Below are positions 1 to 6,186 of a stretch of 8,437 nt of DNA, one piece after another (the stretch's first letter is position 1; every line of letters starts with the position of its first letter). Made by a program: the position numbers and the translations under genes. A model generated the notes under the pieces. That model saw only the letters and a program-made list of their open reading frames with translations. It searched no databases and had not been told where the DNA came from. Origin of the DNA: Verrucomicrobiota bacterium (GTDB lineage Bacteria; Verrucomicrobiota; Verrucomicrobiia; Verrucomicrobiales; Akkermansiaceae); NCBI GenBank assembly GCA_008932955.1, contig WBXE01000102.1, positions 1 to 8,437 on the forward strand. Reading direction: 5' to 3'.

Positions 1-32
1 CGGAAGTCTCCACGCATTGGCTGCCCATGGGC
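1..32. repeat. 32-bp direct repeat, copy 1
   Basis: The first 32 bases are repeated exactly at 169-200, giving a period of 168 bp. Similarity resumes a little further on: GCCGGCGCTCCC at 44-55 corresponds to GCCAGCGCTCCC at 203-214. Copy 1 is 9 nt longer in between, where a GCCGGC hairpin sits. The repeat starts at the window edge, so its true left boundary is unknown. It may be part of a longer tandem repeat lying upstream of the window. Confidence 0.85.
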
Positions 33-33
33 G

Positions 34-161
34 GCCGGCTCAAGCCGGCGCTCCCCCGGGAGTGCGGCAGCTCGCTGCCGCCCGGCCAAGCCAGCTTGCT
101 GGCGAGTGTTGCCTTGCCACGGGAGCCGATCTCCGGATCGCCCTTGACCATGAGTGGTCAA
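34..161. repeat. Chain of six short perfect hairpins
   Basis: Six consecutive stem-loops with different stems are seen, each read as having a four-base loop: GCCGGC-TCAA-GCCGGC (34-49), CTCC-CCCG-GGAG (51-62), GCGGCAG-CTCG-CTGCCGC (64-81), GCCAG-CTTG-CTGGC (90-103), CGATC-TCCG-GATCG (127-140) and TTGACCA-TGAG-TGGTCAA (144-161). Two match known stable RNA tetraloop classes, C(UCCG)G and G(CUUG)C. The stems are perfect and nearly contiguous, which chance does not explain well. The block lies between the two copies of the 32-bp repeat and upstream of the serine hydrolase. Its function is unknown; it could be a structured RNA, a dispersed palindromic repeat, or a product of template switching. 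Confidence 0.7.
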
Positions 162-168
162 TGGAAAG

Positions 169-200
169 CGGAAGTCTCCACGCATTGGCTGCCCATGGGC
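169..200. repeat. 32-bp direct repeat, copy 2
   Basis: This is an exact second copy of positions 1-32. Its end merges into the palindrome TGCCCATGGGCA at 190-201. It lies about 55 bp upstream of the proposed promoter of the serine hydrolase, so the duplication may have changed that gene's upstream region. Confidence 0.85.
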
Positions 201-254
201 ATGCCAGCGCTCCCTACCGCGATGATCCTGCCAGACCCCGAATCGTCCCGGGGG

Positions 255-282
255 TTGCGCAGCCCGGGCTTGCGGTTATACT
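255..282 (+). promoter_or_regulatory. Candidate sigma70-like promoter for the serine hydrolase
   Basis: TTGCGC (255-260) and TATACT (277-282) are separated by 16 bp and match the -35 and -10 consensus at 4 and 5 of 6 positions. Transcription would begin near 289, leaving a leader of only about 14 nt before the ATG at 303. The -35 box is embedded between two CCCGGG hexamers. This is a prediction from consensus alone. Confidence 0.4.
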
Positions 283-302
283 GCCCACTCCTATTTCCCG
301 CC

Positions 303-1388
303 ATGCTCCGTTCGCTTTCTGCCCAAGCTCCGCTCCATGAGGGTGGCCGCCGCCACTGGCTGGCCGCCACCGCCATCGGGTTGCTGCTGGCCGCCACCAC
401 GCCACTGGCCCATGCCGACTTGGCGCGGCTGGCGCTGCGTGATGCGGCGGATTATTCTGCCAGTCGCCGGGGGTGTTCGTTGCTGGTGCTCGAGCACGGC
501 AAGACCTTGCTGGAAGAGTACCCGAATGGTGGGGATGCCCGACTGGCTCACCAAATTTATAGCGGGACGAAGGCATTTTTCACTTTAGCGGTGCTGGTGG
601 CGGCTCAAGAAGGCTTGCTGCGCCTGGATGAACCGGTCGCCAACACCATCACTGAGTGGCGCAACTCCTCCCAACGCAGCAACATCACCCTGCGCGAATT
701 AATGAACTTCAGCGACGGACTCGATCCGGCCTTTCACCTGCATTCCGACCAGGTCACCGATCGCAATGCCCTCGCCCTGCGCACCCCCACCGTGGCTCCC
801 ATCGGCGCGGCCTTCACCTACGGTCCCAGTCACGGCCAGGTCCTCTGCGAAGTGCTCCGCCGCAAGCTCGCTCTGCGCGGCGATACCCCCTTCAGCTACG
901 TCCAGCACAAGCTGCTCAATCCCTTGGGCATTGGTGCGGTGCCGTATCGTGCCGACGCCCAGGGCATGCCGCTGGTTGCCAGCGGGTTTCATCTGACCGC
1001 GCGCCAGTGGTCGCGATTCGGGCTGATGATGTTAGGTCAGGGGCGTATTGGGTGGCACGAGATTGTGCCGTCCAAGGTATTTGCGCAGTGTTGCCAGGGC
1101 AGCCGTGTCAACCCGATGTTCGGCCTGGGATTTTGGCTCAACACGGCTGCCAATCACCAGGGGGTCCGTGAGTCTGACATCGAGGACATGTTGGAAAAAA
1201 AGTGGCAGGCGCAGGATTGGCACCAGCGCTGCATTTGCCGCCAGGCCCCGGTGGATCTGGTGGCGGTGGTGGGCTCCGGCTATCAACGCTTATTCGTTAT
1301 TCCATCGCTGGATCTGGTGATTGTGCGCCAAGGCGTCAACTCCCGCTTCTCCGATGCAGAATTTCTGCGCAAACTCTTGAGGCGATGA
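303..1388 (+). CDS. Exported serine hydrolase (beta-lactamase / penicillin-binding fold)
   Basis: The 361-residue protein resembles the COG1680 class of beta-lactamase-related serine hydrolases (esterases, D-aminopeptidases, class C-like enzymes). Residues 18-38 form a signal peptide with a hydrophobic core (LAATAIGLLLAATTPLAHA) and an AHA|D-type cleavage site, so it should act outside the cytoplasm. The nucleophile motif SxxK is S87-G-T-K90 in YSGTKAFF. The second motif, normally YxN, reads Y173-G-P, and the usual KTG/HxG-like strand appears as GSGYQRLFVIPSLDLVIV near 324-341. The open frame continues upstream to 27, but that part is the repeat block and the ATG at 303 gives a clean signal peptide. 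No ribosome-binding site is obvious. The substrate cannot be told from sequence; possibilities include cell-wall peptides, esters or amides. The family call is firm, the precise activity is not. Confidence 0.85.
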   Translation: MLRSLSAQAPLHEGGRRHWLAATAIGLLLAATTPLAHADLARLALRDAADYSASRRGCSLLVLEHGKTLLEEYPNGGDARLAHQIYSGTKAFFTLAVLVAAQEGLLRLDEPVANTITEWRNSSQRSNITLRELMNFSDGLDPAFHLHSDQVTDRNALALRTPTVAPIGAAFTYGPSHGQVLCEVLRRKLALRGDTPFSYVQHKLLNPLGIGAVPYRADAQGMPLVASGFHLTARQWSRFGLMMLGQGRIGWHEIVPSKVFAQCCQGSRVNPMFGLGFWLNTAANHQGVRESDIEDMLEKKWQAQDWHQRCICRQAPVDLVAVVGSGYQRLFVIPSLDLVIVRQGVNSRFSDAEFLRKLLRR

Positions 1389-1446
1389 TCTGCTACGATG
1401 ACCCGGGATGGCGGCGTCCTAGGATTAAACTTCGGTTTGCGGACTC

Positions 1447-1507
1447 AATCGCCTCGCCACAGCATGCCGCGCGCTGCCAATCCAGGATGGCCTCCGTCTA
1501 GGCGATT
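1447..1507. repeat. Inverted repeat in the leuS upstream spacer
   Basis: AATCGCCT (1447-1454) and AGGCGATT (1500-1507) are perfect 8-bp complements separated by 45 nt. They lie in the 262-bp gap between the serine hydrolase and leuS. The enclosed sequence is GC-rich and contains small dyads such as ATCCAGGAT. It could fold in a leuS leader RNA or mark the end of the upstream transcript. No T-tract follows the second arm directly, so an intrinsic terminator is not supported. Confidence 0.35.
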
Positions 1508-1650
1508 TAACCTGAAAAGGAAATTGGCGATGGCAGGGGGGGGCTGTTTTTTCTATCGAGCTTCATCGGCTGGCGAATTGTTGCACCCGCGGGCGGAGTT
1601 TTGCTTTTCAAGCGGGTCGGCAGTGGCCACAGTCCCTGTCTTTCACGCCC

Positions 1651-4227
1651 ATGTCCGACCTCCGCAAACCATTCCCCTTCAGCGAATTTGAGCCCGCCTG
1701 GCAGGCCCGCTGGGAAGCCGAAAAAACCTTCCACACGCCCGGTCCCGGGGATGCCGACTTTGATCCGGCCAAGCCGAAATACTACGTGCTGGACATGTTT
1801 CCCTACCCGAGCGGCGCCGGCCTGCACGTCGGCCACCCGGAAGGCTACACCGCCACCGACATTATCGGCCGCTACAAACGCATGCGCGGTTTCAATGTCC
1901 TCCATCCCATGGGCTACGATTCCTTCGGCCTGCCCGCCGAGCAATACGCCATTAAAACCGGCCAGCACCCGGCCATCACCACCGCCGCCAATATCACCAC
2001 TTTCCGCCGCCAGCTCAAGGCGCTCGGCTTTGCCTACGATTGGGACCGTGAACTCGCCACCACCGACCCCGAGTACGTCCGCTGGACACAGTGGATTTTC
2101 CTCCAACTCTACGGCTCATATTACTGCGAAGTAGACGGCAAAGCCAAGCCGGTCACCGAACTTGAGGCCATGGGCTGGTCACGCGAGCAGGTCGATGGCG
2201 TACGCCTCGCCTACGTGGCCGATACTCCCGTCTGGTGGTCGCCGGACCTCGGCACGGTCCTGGCCAACGAAGAAGTCGAAGAGTGGAAAGCCAAAGGCCA
2301 CACCGTCGAGCGCCGGCCACTGCGCCAGTGGATGTTGCGCATCACCAAGTATGCCCAGCGCCTCATCGACGAACTCGACGCCCTGGATTGGCCCGAGGGT
2401 ATCAAGCTGCTGCAGAAAAATTGGATAGGCCGCAGCGAAGGGGCCATCGTGAGTTTCCAGATTGTTAATTTCACATCCCCCATCGAGGTGTTCACCACCC
2501 GCCCGGACACCTTGTTCGGTGCGACGTATATGGTCATGGCGCCCGAACATCCCTTTGTCGCCCAAATCACCACACCAGTGCAACGCACTGCGGTCGCAGA
2601 CTATCAGAAGGCTTGTGCCTCCAAGTCGGATATGGATCGCGGCGATCTCAATAAGGATAAGTCCGGAGTTTTCACTGGTGCCTTCGCTATCAATCCGGTC
2701 AATGAGGTACTCTTGCCGATCTGGATCGCCGACTACGTCATGATGAGCTACGGTACCGGCGCCATCATGGCCGTGCCCGCCCATGACCCACGCGATTGCG
2801 AATTTGCCCAGCGCTTCGAGTTGCCGGTGGTCGAGGTGGTTCAGAGGAGTGTGGGTGCAACGCCAACTCTCTTTGAGGTCTTCTGCGATGCCGGCATCGC
2901 CATCAACTCCGGCTTTCTCGATGGACTTACTACTGCCGCAGCCAAGGCCACCATGATCGATTGGCTTGAAGCTAACCATCTCGGCCGCCGCCGTATTCAA
3001 TACAAATTGCGCGATTGGTTGTTCTCGCGCCAGCGTTACTGGGGCGAGCCGTTCCCCATCGTGTGGAAGGACGGTCATCACCAGGCCATCCCTGAGTCGG
3101 AGTTGCCGTTGTTGGCCCCGCCACTCGACGACTACAAACCTAGCGGCACACCCGAACCTCTGCTCAGCAAGGCCCGCGAATGGGTCGAGCTGCCTGATGG
3201 ATTCTTGCGGGAAACCAACACCATGCCCCAGTGGGCCGGCTCCTGCTGGTACTATCTGCGCTATTGCGACCCGTCTAATACCAATCGCTTCATCTCCCAC
3301 CAAGCCGAAGCCTATTGGACCGGCAAGGGCGACGCAGACCGCCCTCCGGCGCCTTCCGCTACCGGCATGGTCGATCTCTACGTCGGTGGCACCGAGCACG
3401 CCGTGTTGCATTTGCTCTATGCCCGATTTTGGCACAAAGTCCTCTTCGACCTCGGCCATGTCTCCACTCCAGAGCCGTTCCAGAAACTCGTCAACCAAGG
3501 GCTCATCCTCGGCGAGGATGGTCAGAAAATGTCTAAATCGCGTGGCAATGTCGTTAACCCCGATGATGTCGTTAGTGAATATGGTGCCGATGCCTTGCGC
3601 CTCTACGAAATGTTCATGGGTCCGCTCGAACAGGTCAAGCCGTGGATCATGCAGGGAGTGGAAGGGGTATCCCGGTTTCTAGCCAAAGTGTGGCGCCTCG
3701 CTTGCGAGGAGCACGACGGCGAGTGGCGACTATCCCCGAAAATCCAGGACGTTCCATGCACCGATAAGGATTTGCTGCGGGTTCTCAACGACACAATCAA
3801 GAGAGTGGGGGAGGAAATCGAGTCGCTCAAATTCAATACCGCCATCTCCTTCATGATGACCTGCACCAAGGCGTTTACTGCGCTCGACGTCGTGCCATTG
3901 AAGGAATTTACCCAGTTTCTAACTGTCCTCAACCCCTTTGCTCCTCACCTCACCGAGGAAATCCACCAACGCCTCGGCGGCTCCACAATGCTCTCGGAAG
4001 CCGCCTGGCCCATCTACAATCCCGCCGCCCTCGTCCGCCACGAGGTGGAAATTATCATCCAAGTCAACGGCAAACTGCGCGACCGCTTGCTCCTTGCCAA
4101 GGACGCCGACGAAGCCACCGCCACCGCCGCTGCCTTGGCCTGCCCCAAGGTGCGCGACCACACTGACGCCAAGACCATCCGCAAAATCGTCTATATCCAA
4201 GGCAAACTTTTAAACATCGTCGCCTGA
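1651..4227 (+). CDS. leuS: Leucyl-tRNA synthetase
   Basis: This class Ia aminoacyl-tRNA synthetase charges tRNA-Leu with leucine in the cytoplasm, using ATP. At 858 residues it matches the usual bacterial length (about 860). The HIGH-type motif is HVGH at 59-62, after the FPYPSGAGL signature, and KMSKS is at 626-630. The CP1 editing domain that hydrolyses mischarged tRNA is present, with the threonine-rich TTRPDTLFG at 282-290 and AVPAHDPRD at 374-382. Catalytic-core blocks DWLFSRQRYWGEPFP (455-469), ETNTMPQWAGSCWYY (521-535) and the GGTEHA region (579-584) follow, then the anticodon-binding helical domain. The C-terminal domain begins with VEIIIQVNGKLRDR near 798. The start MSDLRKPFPFSEFEPAWQ fits bacterial LeuRS N-termini, although no Shine-Dalgarno precedes it. 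It appears to be transcribed alone, convergent with the next genes. No frameshift or missing motif was seen. Confidence 0.98.
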   Translation: MSDLRKPFPFSEFEPAWQARWEAEKTFHTPGPGDADFDPAKPKYYVLDMFPYPSGAGLHVGHPEGYTATDIIGRYKRMRGFNVLHPMGYDSFGLPAEQYAIKTGQHPAITTAANITTFRRQLKALGFAYDWDRELATTDPEYVRWTQWIFLQLYGSYYCEVDGKAKPVTELEAMGWSREQVDGVRLAYVADTPVWWSPDLGTVLANEEVEEWKAKGHTVERRPLRQWMLRITKYAQRLIDELDALDWPEGIKLLQKNWIGRSEGAIVSFQIVNFTSPIEVFTTRPDTLFGATYMVMAPEHPFVAQITTPVQRTAVADYQKACASKSDMDRGDLNKDKSGVFTGAFAINPVNEVLLPIWIADYVMMSYGTGAIMAVPAHDPRDCEFAQRFELPVVEVVQRSVGATPTLFEVFCDAGIAINSGFLDGLTTAAAKATMIDWLEANHLGRRRIQYKLRDWLFSRQRYWGEPFPIVWKDGHHQAIPESELPLLAPPLDDYKPSGTPEPLLSKAREWVELPDGFLRETNTMPQWAGSCWYYLRYCDPSNTNRFISHQAEAYWTGKGDADRPPAPSATGMVDLYVGGTEHAVLHLLYARFWHKVLFDLGHVSTPEPFQKLVNQGLILGEDGQKMSKSRGNVVNPDDVVSEYGADALRLYEMFMGPLEQVKPWIMQGVEGVSRFLAKVWRLACEEHDGEWRLSPKIQDVPCTDKDLLRVLNDTIKRVGEEIESLKFNTAISFMMTCTKAFTALDVVPLKEFTQFLTVLNPFAPHLTEEIHQRLGGSTMLSEAAWPIYNPAALVRHEVEIIIQVNGKLRDRLLLAKDADEATATAAALACPKVRDHTDAKTIRKIVYIQGKLLNIVA

Positions 4228-4236
4228 CGCATTCAC

Positions 4237-4310
4237 GGGGTCAGTCCCGCTTTTCGAGCATAAGGTTGCACAAGCCAGAGTTCGAATGCTCGAAAAGCGG
4301 GACTGACCCC
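4237..4310. repeat. Perfect 25-bp inverted repeat (REPIN-like element)
   Basis: The left arm (4237-4261) and right arm (4286-4310) are perfect reverse complements over 25 of 25 bases, with a 24-nt spacer. The arm starts with GGGGTCAGTCCC followed by GCTTTTCGAGCAT. It fills the gap between two convergent reading frames, beginning 9 nt after the leuS stop. Two inverted copies of a short GC-rich motif with a small spacer is the architecture of REP doublets (REPINs), which are mobilised by RAYT (Y1 transposase) enzymes. From memory, GGGACTGACCCC-type motifs recur near such genes in various bacteria. The stem could also end transcription from both sides, but there is no T-tract as in a classical intrinsic terminator. 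Confidence 0.8.
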
Positions 4311-4325
4311 ATGGGCCTTGCAGTG

Positions 4326-4853
4326 TCACTTGCGCCGCAGATAGGCCAGTGTGCGAAGGACCGTGTCGAGCACAATGTCCAGATGCTGACGGAGGTCAGA
4401 GGCGAGAAAACGCAATATGAAATGCCCGTTCGCCTGCAACGCCGCATCCTTGCGACGGTCGCGCCGCCAGGCGGCCTCGTCGCCCAGGTGCTGGTCGCCA
4501 TCAATTTCGATGACCAGTCGCGTCGTCGCATCCAGCAAATCCACCTCCATTTCGCTGTGCTCGTCAAAGGGGATTGGCAGCCGGGCGTTGAGCCGGAATA
4601 CGCCGGCGAGGTTCGGCAGCGATTCTAGCCGGCGATAGATAAACGCCTCGCTGGCGCTGCGGGCTCTATCTACACCCTCGGCCCCGGGATCGGGCGTGGG
4701 GTGGCATGCACAAATAATTGGGCCAAGGGGCGGTCCACTCCGTCGTGAATCAGGCGGCGCACGCTCGCTGCGTGGTCCTTTTTCCAAGGGGCATCCACGG
4801 GCAGTGGCACGCACCATTGGTCGCCGTCGAAGTCGGCTACCAGCAACCAGCAA
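4326..4853 (-). CDS. DUF559 nuclease-like domain protein (real start uncertain)
   Basis: The C-terminal 110 or so residues (about 64-175 of this 175-residue frame, roughly 4664-4326) match DUF559, a small domain related to Vsr and other PD-(D/E)xK endonucleases. Diagnostic features are MEVDLLDATTRLVIEIDGDQH, with D105, E116, D118 and H122 as likely metal-site residues, then RRDRRKDAALQANGHFILRFL. Residues 1-60 are rich in arginine and proline and look like an out-of-frame reading of the primase gene upstream. No start codon lies close to the domain; the only in-frame candidates are near 4853, 4847 and 4817-4812. DUF559 similarity begins exactly where the primase frame stops (4670), so the domain was probably fused to that protein and is now separated by a frameshift. 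Its function may be nucleolytic and linked to defence, but whether it is expressed is doubtful. Confidence 0.7.
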   Translation of the reverse strand: MLVAGSRLRRRPMVRATARGCPLEKGPRSERAPPDSRRSGPPLGPIICACHPTPDPGAEGVDRARSASEAFIYRRLESLPNLAGVFRLNARLPIPFDEHSEMEVDLLDATTRLVIEIDGDQHLGDEAAWRRDRRKDAALQANGHFILRFLASDLRQHLDIVLDTVLRTLAYLRRK

Positions 4854-5221
4854 CGCTCGTCCAGTAGCATTGGATAGATACCCATTACAAACTCGCGGCC
4901 CCGTTCATCAGCGCCGGATAAGTGCCAGCGCAGCACCTCGTCGCTGACCGGCAGAAACTGCTGGCAGGCGCACTCGCGGCAGCGGATGCGTGGTTTTTCG
5001 CACACTCCGTGCAGCCATTCGTTGCCGCACACGGGTTGATAGCCAACGCGGCCGGTTTGGGTGCTGGCAAACCGCCGAGCATAGACATCCTCACGGCCGC
5101 GGAACACAGCGCGGAACCAAGCGATTTTCGCTGCCGCCGCCGATGCTCGGTCCAGTCCGTCAAGCCGCTCGGGCAGCGCGGAGGCACCCGGCAGTTTTAA
5201 TGTCGGAAAATCCCCATCCAT
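4670..5221 (-). CDS. N-terminal fragment of a TOTE-type archaeo-eukaryotic primase
   Basis: The 183-residue frame matches the start of the primase (AEP) domain of large TOTE conflict-system proteins, which normally continue into a complete primase domain and a superfamily II helicase. Recognisable segments are WFRAVFRGREDVYARRF (35-51), four zinc-ligand cysteines at C65, C74, C81 and C84 around VCGNEWLHGVCEKPR, FLPVSDEVLRWHLSG (89-103), YPMLLDERCW (116-125) and the catalytic acidic pair D130-F-D132. After DGDQW (132-136) the typical continuation, including the SRSGxGGHxW block and the helicase, is missing. The remaining 47 residues (137-183) still have protein-like codon use but weak similarity. 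The frame ends at 4670, where a DUF559 domain starts in another frame. I read this as an internally deleted, frameshifted remnant of a defence gene; a functional short protein cannot be excluded. Confidence 0.7.
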   Translation of the reverse strand: MDGDFPTLKLPGASALPERLDGLDRASAAAAKIAWFRAVFRGREDVYARRFASTQTGRVGYQPVCGNEWLHGVCEKPRIRCRECACQQFLPVSDEVLRWHLSGADERGREFVMGIYPMLLDERCWLLVADFDGDQWCVPLPVDAPWKKDHAASVRRLIHDGVDRPLAQLFVHATPRPIPGPRV

Positions 5222-5323
5222 GCCGCCACTCTACACTCTCAGGACTGAGTTGACGACCTCGTTTTTGACAACGGAGCGAGCAAGATCAATTCCCTCAAAG
5301 TTGTGGTAAATCGTGACAAAGGA

Positions 5324-5412
5324 ACCACTGAGACACTGATTAGCACTGAGCACACTGATAAGAAATTAATAAATATATCAGTGCTTTCAGTGGGAATCAG
5401 TGCCTCAGTGGT
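5324..5412. repeat. CACTGA-unit palindrome
   Basis: The left arm (5324-5360) contains four CACTGA units starting at 5326, 5334, 5344 and 5353. The right arm (5376-5412) contains four TCAGTG units at 5378, 5387, 5397 and 5405. The arms pair at 31 of 37 positions across a 15-nt AT-rich loop. All six mismatches fall between the CACTGA units, never inside them. The element lies in the spacer between the primase remnant and the adenylate kinase, about 60 bp past the kinase stop. It resembles, from memory, dispersed arrays of the ACCACGGAGACACGGAG type found in many unrelated genomes. Its role is unknown; a transcript processing or stabilising hairpin is possible. Confidence 0.8.
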
Positions 5413-5472
5413 AAAATTAGTCACCCACAATCCCCCACTTGAAAACCTGAGATTTAGCGCAATTTCGATGTC

Positions 5473-6099
5473 TCAGACGGTTTCGGTATTGGGCCTGGGA
5501 TTCTGGGCGTACTTATCGATGCCGATGAAGCGAATGGTGCTGACAAACTCCTCGACGGCACGGTCGAATTCACCGGTGTTGTTCTGGATGATGCGCAAGA
5601 GGCAACTGCTGCGGGCGGAAAAGGCCGCGGCGTAGGCGCGGTTGATGAGCTTGTGCTCGAGAATGTCCTCGTTGCTCTCGATGGTGCGCAGCGGGCGCGA
5701 CTTGTCGAGGCGACGCCGACCGCGGATCTCGGCTTCATGGGCATCGACCAGCACGATGGCCTTGGGCGACATGCGTTCCAACATGCGCGGAGTGAAGCCA
5801 GGTAGGTAACTGCCGGAACCCGTCTTGATCGTGCAGTGGGTGTCGAGCAGGATGTTTTCGGGTCGCTCGACGATGCGTTTGGTGGTGCGCCATTGCATTT
5901 CCTCCTGAGCGTCGGCGCTGAGGTTGCGCATCTCGTCGCGGTCGGATACCAAGCCCGCCTCCAAGCAGAGGTTGAGCATTTCGGTGCCGAATGAGACAAT
6001 CGAATAATGCAGGTCTTGTTCCACTTGTTTCCATGCCTCGACCAGCACGGTGGATTTGCCCGCCCCCGGTACGCCTGCGACGATGATTAACTTAGCCAT
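5473..6099 (-). CDS. adkA: Archaeal-type adenylate kinase
   Basis: The 208-residue P-loop protein resembles archaeal adenylate kinases (AdkA; ATP + AMP to 2 ADP) rather than the bacterial Adk family. The Walker A motif is G9-VPGAGKS16. SFGTEMLNLCLEAGLVSDRDEMRNLS (36-61) corresponds to the AMP-side segment conserved in archaea, where DRDEMRxLS is typical. LLDTHCTIKTGSGSYLPG (84-101) carries the Walker B-like D86 and the archaeal DTHxxIxTxxGYLPG signature, and an arginine-rich lid follows (RGRRRLDKSRPLR, 126-138). The ending LEHKLINRAYAAAFSA is also typical. The archaeal family is about 190-200 residues, so this protein has a short extra tail (about 193-208). No zinc-finger LID of bacterial Adk is present. 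The gene follows the sulfatase in the same direction with 87 bp between. It may supplement or replace a bacterial adk elsewhere, or act on other nucleotides. The family call is good; AMP specificity is inferred. Confidence 0.85.
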   Translation of the reverse strand: MAKLIIVAGVPGAGKSTVLVEAWKQVEQDLHYSIVSFGTEMLNLCLEAGLVSDRDEMRNLSADAQEEMQWRTTKRIVERPENILLDTHCTIKTGSGSYLPGFTPRMLERMSPKAIVLVDAHEAEIRGRRRLDKSRPLRTIESNEDILEHKLINRAYAAAFSARSSCLLRIIQNNTGEFDRAVEEFVSTIRFIGIDKYAQNPRPNTETV

Positions 6100-6111
6100 A
6101 AGTGGCAGCCT

Positions 6112-6128
6112 GCGCCGTGGTGCGGCGC
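6112..6128. repeat. GC hairpin just upstream of the adenylate kinase start
   Basis: GCGCCG (6112-6117) and CGGCGC (6123-6128) form a perfect all-GC 6-bp stem with a TGGTG loop. It sits 12 nt before the kinase start codon on the transcribed strand, in the sulfatase-kinase spacer. With no T-run after it, it is not an intrinsic terminator. It could hinder or tune translation initiation of the kinase in a read-through transcript. Confidence 0.5.
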
Positions 6129-6186
6129 TCCGTCAAGATTCAATGCGCCCAACCATCACAAATTACGCCAACATCCCCTTTAGGAT

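Noticed and set aside
27..302. Upstream in-frame extension of the serine hydrolase to 453 residues
   Set aside because: The extension reads through the direct repeats and hairpin chain, has no family similarity and would bury the signal peptide; the ATG at 303 is preferred.
2179..3498. Long 439-codon reading frame on the minus strand inside leuS
   Set aside because: It is antisense to a conserved leuS core and its translation shows no recognisable domain. Long antisense frames are common in GC-rich genes.
4262..4295. GAGTTCGAATGCTC in the REPIN spacer resembles a tRNA T-arm
   Set aside because: The flanking bases do not form a 5-bp T stem and there is no acceptor, D or anticodon arm.
5239..5635. 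Small reading frames on both strands across the CACTGA palindrome
   Set aside because: Their translations are low-complexity readings of the repeat units and overlap the kinase gene; no independent coding evidence.
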